Assembly (NCBI GenBank): GCA_022747635.1 | Contig: JAKTNV010000194.1 | Location: 1 to 64,000, forward strand | Direction: 5' to 3' | Length of the DNA stretch: 64,000 nucleotides | From: Hetaerina americana | Taxonomy: Eukaryota > Arthropoda > Insecta > Odonata > Calopterygidae | Part shown: positions 43,619 through 52,329 of the stretch, in pieces | Layout of the letters: each line of letters starts with the position of its first letter | How positions within the stretch are numbered: the first letter of the stretch is position 1 | Position numbers and translations under genes: made by a program | The notes under the pieces: model-generated | What the model saw: the letters and a program-made list of their open reading frames with translations, nothing else | Told to the model about the DNA's origin: nothing | The model's database searches: none

Positions 43619-43919
43619 TTCTAGTGGTAACTCAAGAAGCAGGATGGACAATAGTAGTTAATAATTTTAGGAAAGAAAACAATTTTCTAGTGGAAACGAG
43701 AGCAGCCGTTACCATCATTGATAGTAAAAAATTTCCTTTTGGCCAATTAAGGAATTCTGATTACAATTCTCGGGTGCGAAGCGCGTCAGGTCATCCCTTG
43801 CCAATCATCGGAGAGAGTTCGTGCAGTTTTTGATTGATCATAAATTATATCCCCATGACATCTTAGTAGTGGATTTGGGGGAAACGAACTATGACGGTCC
43901 TCTAGGCCTTGATTTTATG
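43492..43919 (+). pseudogene. pol: Gypsy-2 Pol: protease with damaged active site
   Basis: Starts overlapping gag. The protease active-site position reads VETRAAVTII where Gypsy-1 has VDTGAAVSIM, so both the catalytic aspartate and the conserved glycine are changed. The frame is closed at 43,833 by a shift; the flap-side motif GLDFM is reached at 43,908 where an insertion interrupts it. It continues after the insertion at 44,227. Confidence 0.78.
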
Positions 43920-44226
43920 AATTCCAAAGAAACTGCGGGAGATGCCGCAACAGTAACTTTAAACGGAGTCATCCGCTAATGTGCATTTCAATGCAACAAT
44001 TTCAGAGTGTAAAAATCATTCGCCTTGACTGGGATTCGAACCCAGATCCCTCAATATCCGGTCGAGTGCTGTTGTTCCCTTAAAAGCCCCAAAATTTCAG
44101 AGTTTAAGAGGACGCCTCGGTAGCTTAAGTGGCTAAAGCACTCAACCGGATATTGCGGGATCTGGGTTTGAATCCCAGTCAAGGCGAATGATTTAAACAC
44201 TCTGAAATTGTTGCCTTGATTTTATG
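43920..44226. mobile_element. Insertion of two tRNA-like SINE halves in inverted orientation, 14-bp target duplication
   Basis: The 14-mer gccttgattttatg stands on both sides (43,906-43,919 and 44,213-44,226), and the protease-linker reading of Gypsy-2 is continuous when the insert is skipped. The insert starts with about 74 bases shared with 47.4 kb, then two near-identical 77-base arms face each other (43,994-44,070 and 44,137-44,213) around a 66-base spacer. Each arm is the 3' half of a tRNA-like sequence plus a tail. Long target duplications indicate LINE-assisted (SINE) insertion. Confidence 0.8.
44114..44186 (+). repeat. tRNA-like sequence (SINE head, not a functional tRNA)
   Basis: 73 bases fold as a cloverleaf: acceptor GCCTCGG / TCAAGGC with one mismatch, D arm, a 5-bp anticodon stem with one mismatch, 7-base loop CCGGATA (formal anticodon GGA, but C instead of U at position 33), and a perfect T stem CTGGG/CCCAG. 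A- and B-box promoter sequences are recognisable. The mismatches, the wrong base 33 and the palindromic partner argue for a SINE. Confidence 0.6.
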
Positions 44227-45205
44227 GTTCGTTACGGGAAAAGTATATCGTTCAATAAACGGAAAATAAGAATGGGTGAGGGACACGAGACAGGCCTTAA
44301 ATCTAATGGCGTAACATCGCAGATGAACGAGCCCATAGGCGCCCATGAAATTGGAGTTTCCGAAGAGGTCAAGGCGTTTGATTCTTTCATTTATAATATA
44401 ATTAATGGCAATGATTCGCAAATGGCCACGTACAATTTAGCATCCCTTGAGGAAAAAACGATAAGCGACACTAAAAACCAAAGTGCTTTTCCGGCAGAGA
44501 TAATGAAATGTAACTCGCGAATAAACGGCAGTATGGAGGGAATTTGTTTTCAAGTAACGACGGAGGAATCGACAGAAGGGAATAAGGATAACGGATCTCT
44601 AAATAAGGATTCACAGAAATTAGCAGAGGTGGCGAAGGCCGAAAGAGTCATAGAGAGGTTGCCACCCGCGTCGCAAGCAAGCTGCACCGCTAGGGACGAA
44701 GTTAATGGCGATGTCTTCGAGGTTTCCACCGACTCCCGGTTTGGGATAAAGAAGTCGGGTGATGATTGTGTTTTTTCGCCAGTAAGAGAGGATAGATTTG
44801 TTGTCGCCTTGTGCGATGGCAAAGTTCGCGAAACTCAGACCGGCGCTAGTAATGGGGTTGGCCGATCGAGCAAAATTGTATCAGAGGAAACTATTAGAGT
44901 AGCGCCGTTATCCGTTGTGTTGTCGAAGAGAAAGAGTCAGATGGTTGAAGGCAAAGAAGTGCGAGTCATTGGAAGCGAGAGAGATTTATTTATTCTGCCG
45001 AGCATTGCTTCGGTGTCACCTGAAGGCAATGTCCCCATATTACTTTGTAACATTCGTAGCAGCGAACAAAAGGTAAAAAGGGGCTATGTAGTTGAGGTGG
45101 CGCCATTCCGGGAGGAAGTTCAGGCACCCCTCACTAACTGGGTAGACGCTGAGGACGAAAACTTCTGGCCAGATCCTTCCGCGCGTAGGGGCACGTGTCC
45201 GCTCT
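44227..45205 (+). pseudogene. pol: Gypsy-2 Pol: protease end and linker, 3' part lost
   Basis: The frame 44,224-45,249 begins with VRYGKSISF..RKIRMGEGHETGLKS, matching Gypsy-1 Pol after its protease (VKYGSSISS..KMKITEGHETMLKS). A long polar linker follows, then LFILPSIASVSPEGNVPILLCNIR, again parallel to Gypsy-1, up to FWPDP. RT should follow but the sequence changes to a LINE at about 45,200. The linker is poorly conserved against Gypsy-1, so the two families are old relatives. Confidence 0.8.
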
Positions 45206-45841
45206 CTAAACATCATTCTTTAGGGATGCCGAGACGAAGAGGCAGTTAATCCGCGTCCGAGAGTTAGGCCCTGATCGCGTGAAGGGGGTGGGACCGGCGC
45301 AATAAGAACGCACTGCGTCAATCGCTCGAATCAGTGAGAGTGCCCGGCTTGGATAGTATGTCACCCCATCCCTTTTCGAGGCACTACCCTCTCGGCGGTA
45401 GATGGAGTTGAAATCTCCGCCCAATATGGCCCTCCCCAAGAAAGAATACTGGTAGGGGAGAAGGAGTTCATTAAAATATGTTTCGCGCTCTGCCCTCGCG
45501 CGCTCACCGGAGGGAGCGTAAAGGTTCGTGATATGGATACCATTCACGATAGCGGACGTTTTTTGGTCTGAAGCGTGGCGGCGAACATGAGAGAACGGAA
45601 TGCCATTTCGGACTAGGGTGGTGGTGCCAGAATGACTTTCGGCGAAATTGCCGAAAGCCTGAAAGATGTTTGTATCCCAGAGTATGTCCTCTTTTACCCC
45701 TTGAAGGAGGATTACATCAGCCCTGAGATCGCGGAGAAAACGTTGGACTGCACTTTTTAAAGCGCTATAAACACCAGCAATATTAAGCGAAATAATATTA
45801 ATTGGTGGAATGAGAGGACAGCTATGGGCACCGGACATCAC
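45206..45841 (-). pseudogene. LINE endonuclease domain, 3' part of element missing
   Basis: Minus-strand frame with an APE-type endonuclease: NIISLNIAGVYSALKSAVQ at the start, RADVILLQ, GIHITNLYAPSGE, AILGGDFNSIYR. The glutamate usually following LLQ is a glycine-valine here (LLQGVKE), so the catalytic residue may be lost. No RT follows: the element is cut at 45,206 where Gypsy-2 begins. Together with the ORF1 to the right it forms the 5' part of a LINE whose clade I cannot fix. Confidence 0.75.
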
Positions 45842-46016
45842 TCACCAGAGTCCTGGTCTTGGCTTACGTCGCCTCGGTCGCCGCTCGAGCCCAGGCGACA
45901 AGAGCTTCGCCGCTTCCCGGGACGCTTCGTCCGGCGGGCCGACGATCGAGGCCTCGAGTTGCCACTGCATACCTCCCCCTCGACCTCGTCCGAAGAAGAA
46001 GACCCAGCCGTGGTCT

Positions 46017-46830
46017 CTACGAAGAGCGGGTTACTCGGCAGCGTTCAACGGGGGGCATTCTTTTAGGCAGCACAGCTGGTGACCGGCCCAACCCAGGAGG
46101 TGGCCTCGGGGGGGGGGGGCCGGGAGCGGACTGGAGGTCATCTGCCGAAGGGGCTCCGTCGGGAGAAATCGGAGGAGATCGATCGGATTGGTCCACCTCT
46201 AGAGGAGCCCTGGGAATATTGCGGACACCTTGGCTTTCCTCCACCTTGGCCTTCTTGGTTGCAACGGGCGCAGGTGCGGCGCTGACCCTCGTAGATGATG
46301 ATGGCCCGGTTGCCGCCAATGGGGAGGTACGACGGGATATTTCTTTCCACCGTCATCCGCTCCACTGTCGTACCTGTCAGCACGTGCGCCATTTTGTCGC
46401 CCTCCCACCTGTTCTCCCACGAGCGATGGATTTTTCCAAAACGTTGAAGCTCACTTGTTATATCTTCCAATGGGGCCTCCACGGGAAGACGAAGAACCCT
46501 GACATTACAAAGGCTACCGAAGGTCTCGTCAATGGTAATCGTCGTCCTCGGATCGTTAGGGATGGAAACGGTAGCTTTCGTGGGATATGATATAGAATCC
46601 TCTTCATAGTAGCTTCAGTTGCCAACTTCAGGAATACCAAATGGCGGTTATATCCAAATTAGATATCCACAATCTCTTCCGGTGTGAGGCCCAGTGACTC
46701 TAGTGTATGGAGGTGGACCTCAAACGGAGCAGGGGCGTTCGCCTTATCGTCAATTTGCAAGGCGAGCGTGTCCACGTGATGTACGACCATTTTGAAACAA
46801 ATCAAATTGAGCACGCCAGCGCGAACAAAG
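46017..46830 (-). pseudogene. LINE ORF1: Gag-like protein with a C2HC knuckle
   Basis: Upstream of the endonuclease, same strand. From about 46,820: VDTLALQIDDKANAPAPFEV and LGLTPEEIVDI, then after a stop VFLKLATEATMKRI. After a frame change come VRVLRLPVEAPLEDITSELQ and RFGKI, then ERNIPSYLPIGGNRAIIIYEGQ and the knuckle CARCNQEG..., which has lost its spacing. This succession (helical start, RRM-like region, IPS...I.G.RA...YEGQ..TC..C) is familiar from arthropod LINE ORF1 proteins. A Pro/Arg-rich end leads to the endonuclease. At least two breaks. Confidence 0.7.
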
Positions 46831-47400
46831 GGAGAGCGCACCGAAAGCACTCCAAGAAAGAAATAAACACTCGTGCGCACTCCCTCCCCGCTACACGCAA
46901 CCGTTGGTAGCAAATAAAAATGAGCCTAAGCTCTACACCAAGAGTCAAGGCCAGTCTTGATCCAGTAAACAGAACGAAAGCACGGCCTTCCCGGCAGCAG
47001 AAGTCGAGAGTCAAACCGCACGCTTCTTGATGAACTAGGCGGTCAACCGCCGCTCAACGCAAAACACGATCGGAACCTCGACTTCCGAGAGAGTCCGGCA
47101 GCGCCGCTCTCCGAATCCCGGCGGCCGAAGCCTCGGACGCCGGCGAAATTGAGACACTCGGTGAACACAGGCAGGACATGCCTGTGCTCTGCTATCGAGG
47201 CCTCCTCTTAAACTCAGAAATTTTGAGGGTTTTAAAGGAACAAGATGTTGTGACGAAATACCGTACATACGAGTATTCCACATTCCACGAGTACACTCGT
47301 ACAATGCCACAGGTATTCGTAGTCGTGTGCGGGATGCGCCACACTGTTAAAGAGCCAACTTTTAAACCCTTATCTGTTTACACCTTGACAAATTCCAAAT
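46831..47400. other. Probable LINE 5' UTR and unassigned flank
   Basis: GC-rich to about 47,200, as a 5' UTR of the minus-strand LINE could be; nothing coding could be supported. Confidence 0.35.
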
Positions 47401-47473
47401 AAACTGAGGGAGATGCCGGATGTGTCCGTTAAAAGTTACTGTTGCGGCATCTCCCGCAGTTTCTTTGTCTCGT
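47401..47473. repeat. Short inverted-repeat element related to 43.92 kb
   Basis: The arms aaactgagggagatgccg and cggcatctcccgcagttt face each other around about 28 bases. The reverse complement of 47,430-47,473 matches 43,925-43,966 (aaactgcgggagatgccg, caacagtaacttt), and the flank aattccaaa precedes both. A small foldback or MITE-like unit, or a shared SINE tail, fits. Confidence 0.55.
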
Positions 47474-47909
47474 TTCGGCTTTCAAATCATAGCGTAAAAG
47501 CAGTGAGGCGACATATTTCGTCGTCGCGTTCATAGTTTTTTTTTGAAATTTTGATCTTTCTCATCTTTGGAATTGATTTCAATCGCCTGGCTCTAATCTT
47601 CTGCATACTTACGGTAGATATAGTCACAAGCATTTATGATTCAATGCATTCCTTGGTCGTTACTATCAATTATTTACCGCATGAATGGAGACTAATTTTT
47701 TTGCAAAATATAATTGACATGGGTTCTTAACCCCTTAACATTTTCATTTTATAAATAAATATTCACATAACTTAAGACTGCTATTTTTTCATATTTATAA
47801 TCACAGGTATGTGAAGCTATCTCTAAAATGACGATAAGTACAGATGAAATGGAAATTATAAAATAGAAAGGACCGATATATTATTCAACTAATAAAGTAT
47901 TCCTGTTGG

Positions 47910-47910
<1 letters not shown>
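47474..47910. other. AT-rich stretch, nothing recognised
   Basis: No ORF or repeat motif could be supported. Confidence 0.5.

Positions 47911-47991
<81 letters not shown>
47911..47991. repeat. (TA)n microsatellite, about 40 units
   Basis: Uninterrupted alternating TA over about 80 bases, immediately outside the left inverted arm of the RTE-like element. The ORFs reading Tyr-Ile repeats across it are artefacts. Confidence 0.95.
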
Positions 47992-48370
47992 CCCTCCCCG
48001 GACTACAGTCTTGAGGTGGTGGAATGGCTCGTGCGTTCCGATGACCCCTAGAGCTGTGCTGGCGGGAGTAATAATAATTGCTCCTGGTAGGGTCACCAAT
48101 GCCAGATAGGTCGAAGGTTAGGAGCCAGACGAAAGGTAATCCACGCAGCGTCTGTTCCTCAGTGAGGCGGCTGCAATGGCGTCTGACCCCAGTGGGGCGG
48201 CCAGTAAGTGATGGTGTCACGTTAAAAACACTATTGAGGAAGGCAACGGGAAACTACCTCAATTACCATTCCAAAGATTCACATGATGGACTATACAAAG
48301 ATTTTGAGTCCTGGCAACTACGAGGCTCGGCCCAATCGGCCGTGTATCGTACCCGGCAGCGGGGGAGGCA
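47991..48370 (+). repeat. Left inverted arm flanking the RTE-like element
   Basis: About 380 bases that match, reversed, 50,790-51,174 at high but not complete identity. The outer end is accctccccggactac and the inner end ggcagcgggggaggca. It contains a stretch reading SKVRSQTKGNPRS..SSVRRLQWRLTPVGRPVSDG in one frame. It replaces the expected C-terminus of the RT frame to its right. Confidence 0.85.
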
Positions 48371-49400
48371 CTACTTTTTTGACCATGTTGGTCCAAAACA
48401 CTACCGAGGTATGTAAACTGTTCTACCTGCTCTAGTTTTTGCCCTCCTATTTTAATGTTTAGCTTATTATTTTTCTTTCTAGACAATCGCATAACCCTTG
48501 TTTCATCAATATTGATTCCCATCCCATACCGGTCGCACTGGATTTCCAAAGCACCAAACAACGCTTGCAATCCCTTGGCTGACTGACAAACCAAAGCTTG
48601 GTCATCAGCAAACCCAACTGATTCCACGAATTCCCCGCCCACCCTCATTCCCACCTCCAGCTCCTTCCATGCCTCCCCAATCACCTTCTCTGCATACAGG
48701 TTGAACAGCAATGGCGATAATGGGCAACCCTGTCCCACACCTCTTCCTAACACTGCACATCTGGACCCCCCACTCCCCACCCGCACCTGAGCAGTCCGCG
48801 ATATGCACAGGCTGCGGGCCAGCCTCCCCTCCCTCCAATCTATTCCTATTTTCTGCAATATACTCATTAGTTTTTCCAAATTCACTCTATCAAACGCTTT
48901 TTCGAAATCTACGAAACAGGCAAATACCTCCTGGTTGTGTTCTATATTCCTCTCAATTAATAATCTCATTACTGCAATGACATCACGCGTACCTCTCCCC
49001 TTCCTAAACCCAAACTGATCATCCCCTGAGTAATCATTTGCCCTACTCTCTATCCTTTTGTTTATGATCCTGAGAACAACTTTAGCTGCATGGGATATCA
49101 AACCTATCATCCTGTAGTCCTCACATGATTTTCCCCGAACCTTTTTGGAATTGGAACTAAAACTGATCTCACAAAGTCTTCCTGCCAGATTCCTTCCTCA
49201 TAAATACTCCGAATCACCCCATATAGTCTCTTCCTCCTAAACTTTCCTAAACATTTCAATAGTTCCGCGGGAATGTTATCCACCCCCACGGCCTTATTTA
49301 GTTTCATCTCCCTTAATGCCCTTTCCATCTGATTGTCTAGTATTCCTTGACCTAAGCTATCTTCCTCTACGTCATATTACTTTTCAATGTCTAACTTTTT
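48371..49400 (-). pseudogene. RTE-like reverse transcriptase, C-terminus cut off
   Basis: Minus strand. KLNKAVGVDNIPAELLK (49,300) starts the RT; then QFGFRKGRGTRDVI, ACFVDFEKAFDRVN, GVGQGCPLSPLLFNLYAEKVI and the catalytic GFADDQALV (about 48,600). LEIQCDRYGMGINIDETRV and VEQFTYLGSVLDQHG follow. The ORF then runs into the left inverted arm and the usual C-terminal RTE motifs (WVWRRM type, kept in the fragment at 15.5-16.1 kb) are absent. A frame break lies at about 49,107-49,130. RTE clade is inferred from motif style and a CFDP2-like endonuclease. Confidence 0.82.
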
Positions 49401-50671
49401 GGTCGAAGTTCTTTACTATTCACTTCTTCTATGTACTCCTTCCATCTCTCTTGGATCTTTCCTGCGTGAACTATTACCTTACCCGCCTTATCTCTAACTG
49501 TTAGTATAGATCTCCCTTTTTCACTTCCCGATAAAGCTTTAACCTTGCTGGACAGCGCACCGATTTCACCTTTCCTCTGTAGGCTTTCCATATCCTCGCA
49601 CTGCGCCTTCCATCATGCTTCTTTTGCTTTTTTTGTTGCCCGCCTCAATTTATTGTTTAATTCTTTGTACTTTATTTTGCCTAATTCTGTATTTACATTC
49701 TTCCATTTCCGCCGCTCATCCATCTTTGTAATCTTCTCATCCGTGATCCATGGTTTCCTAGTCCTTTTAGCGTTAACGTTTCCAATAGTGTCTTTTGCGG
49801 CTTTAGACAACCCTTTCTTAATACTTTCCAATTTTTCTTCGATAGTACTAAGCCCTTTACCATCCTCCATGATTTCCTCGACCGCCTGTTTGTATTCCTT
49901 CCTTTTCAAACCATTTAATGCTTCTACATTCCATTTTCTGACTCGCCGCCCCTGCCTTATCTTTTTGAAACGGACGCTACATTTCATAACAACTAAATTG
50001 TGGTCAGAGTCCGCATCCGCTCCCGGGAAGCTGTGCGAATTTATCACACTGTTCCGAAACCTGTGTATGACCATGATATTATCCAGCTGATACCTTTCTA
50101 AGTCACCTGGCATTTTCCATATATACATGCGTCTTTTGTGGTGTCTAAACCAAGTGTTGGTGATGACTAACCCCTGTCTCCTGCAGAACTCAACTGCTTT
50201 CTCCCCGCTGTCATTCCTTGTGCCTAAACCATAGTCCCCGACCTCATCACCATCTCTTCCTCCTCCTACCATAACATTCCAATCCCCCATCACTATCAAA
50301 TGTTTCCCTGAAGGAACACACGCGATCATGTCCTCTAACTAATCGTATATCCTATCGACCTCTTCTTCCTTATGGTTGCTCGGTTGCATGTATACCTGAA
50401 TAATAACCAAGTTTGTTGGTTCTGCTTTTATCTCTACTAGTAATAACCTATCCGTTACCTGCTCTGTGTTGACTACGCTTCTTCCTACCTCTTCATTTAA
50501 TACTATGGCAACCCCTCGTTGGCTCTCGTCCCCGCCGGTGAATATAATTCTATAATTATCACTCCAGTAATCCCCGCTATCTTTCCATCTCACCGCGCAT
50601 AGACCTAAAATATCTATATTTCCCCTTTCCATCTGTCGCTTAACATTCTCTATTTTCCCTGTCCTCATCAT
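49401..50671 (-). pseudogene. RTE-like APE endonuclease
   Basis: Minus strand, two frames. 50,671-50,339: MMRTGKIENVKRQMERGNID, ILGLCAVRWKDSG, RGVAIVL (N-terminal endonuclease). 50,329-49,613: LIVMGDWNVMVG, YGLGTRNDSGEKAVEF, ITNTWF, DNIMV and ADSDHNLVVMK. The end is a basic helical linker leading towards RT. This pattern is the endonuclease of RTE elements and of domesticated craniofacial-development-protein-2-like proteins. The break at about 50,335 and stops near 49,600 and 49,390 disable it. Confidence 0.82.
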
Positions 50672-50789
50672 TGTCTTAACATTCCCCGTTCCTACTCTAG
50701 TTAAATTTGGTCATCTTCTCCTGCGTCTTCTGTCCTGCTGCTGCTGGTTTTCCCTTGCAAGGGTTTCATGGGATGACGACGGTGGAAGC

Positions 50790-51174
50790 CTTGCCTCCCC
50801 CGCTGCTGGGCACAACACACAGCAGATTGGACTGAGCCCTGTAGTTGCCAGGACACAAAATTTCTGTTCTGTCCATTATTTAAATCTGGGAATGATAATA
50901 GAGGTGGTTTCCCATTGCTTTCCTCAATAGTGTTTTTAAAGTGACACCATCACTTACTGGCCGCCCCACTGGGGTCAGACGCCATTTCAGCCACCTAACT
51001 GAGGAACAGATGCTGTGTGGACTACCTTTCGTCTGGCTCCTAACCTTCGACCTATCTGGCATGGGTGACCCTACCAGGAGCAATTATTATTACTCCCGCC
51101 AGCACAGCTCTAGGAGTCATGGGAACGCAAAAGCCCTTCCACCACGTCAAGTTTGTAGTCCGGGGAGGGGGTTA
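50790..51174 (-). repeat. Right inverted arm flanking the RTE-like element
   Basis: Reverse match to 47,991-48,370. It lies just 5' of the endonuclease ORF, in the place of the element's 5' UTR, which suggests that the left arm is an inverted copy of the 5' end. Confidence 0.85.
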
Positions 51175-52329
51175 TGTATATATTCGATGGTTTCTTGCTC
51201 AAATTTGTGGAAGTTTATGTTCAATAAATGAAGAACACAATGTATCTCTCCACCATTCTTAGAAAGAACAGAGGAAAAAACATATTGTGTTCTTCATTTA
51301 ATGAGGGCGGTTTTTGCCTGCATAAGGTTTGACCTTATTTAAGGGACGATCGATGGTCATCACTCCCTTTGGTTGGGGTGGGGGTGGAAAGATATTGGAG
51401 ACTTTTAGTGATTATCTTGAAATTTAGCAATAACTTCAGTCTGACAGATTTGAGGTGGCCAGCAAAATAATATTACTCTTCCATTCCCCCCTCCTAAAAT
51501 TCTTAAAAGAATACATTTACCTTCCAAATGGCAATTACTGACTGGGTGAATGGCATATAGACAAATATGCAAAATATTCTTAGAAAGATTAAGGTTATGG
51601 ATCAAAATAGAAAATTGGGAAATAAGAGCATTGCAAATTATGGAACCAAGAGGTGTGTATGGACGTTTGTGAAATAAAGTAAAAATCCTTGATAAGACAT
51701 ACGTAAAAATTCAGCCGATTAACTTTTATTTTTGGTAAAATAGCAAAATGATAATGTAAACAAAGAACTGGATCATGGTAGCCAGAACTTAAAATTTCAT
51801 GTAAGTTTTAAAATGGCAGTAATGTAGATAAATTAGATGTATTTAGAGTATTTATAAAATATTACCAAAATAAATCTCAATAAAATTATTCTCTGATTTC
51901 TATTTTTAAGGATTTTAGGAATGATGAGGGGGTGTGTGTGAGAAGGTGAACCAAGGTCGAGAAAAGAGGGGGGCACACAGGGGTAGGGAAGTATTCCGAA
52001 GGCAAGGATGGAGCCAGGGCCAGGGAGGAGGGTTAAATTTTTAATTTTAATTTTTGGACCCATTTGACCAATGGTTTCCTGGGTCCACTTTTATTTTACT
52101 TCACAGTTAGTTGGGGATTCCTTTGAATCTTAGTTCCCCTTTTTATAAACAATAATCAGACATAAGGAAATAACATAAGTTATTCTAAAATTTTAACATC
52201 TACAGGTGCTTATATATGTTAGGAGTTAAACTATGATAAACAATTCTAGGAAAAGAAATCACTCAATTGACAAATAGGAGAATACATTGCTACATTTTAC
52301 ACAAAATATTTTCCAGTTAGTTCACTTGT
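51175..52329. other. AT-rich flank with a small hairpin, otherwise empty
   Basis: A perfect 17-bp inverted repeat (taaatgaagaacacaat at 51,225-51,241 and its complement at 51,284-51,300) is present. The segment 51,920-52,030 is purine-rich. No coding evidence. Confidence 0.5.

Noticed and set aside
44114..44186. A functional tRNA gene (formal anticodon GGA)
   Set aside because: Acceptor and anticodon stems have mismatches, base 33 is C, and it is half of a palindromic insertion with a target duplication.
47885..48220. ORFs with long Tyr-Ile repeats
   Set aside because: They simply translate the (TA)n tract.
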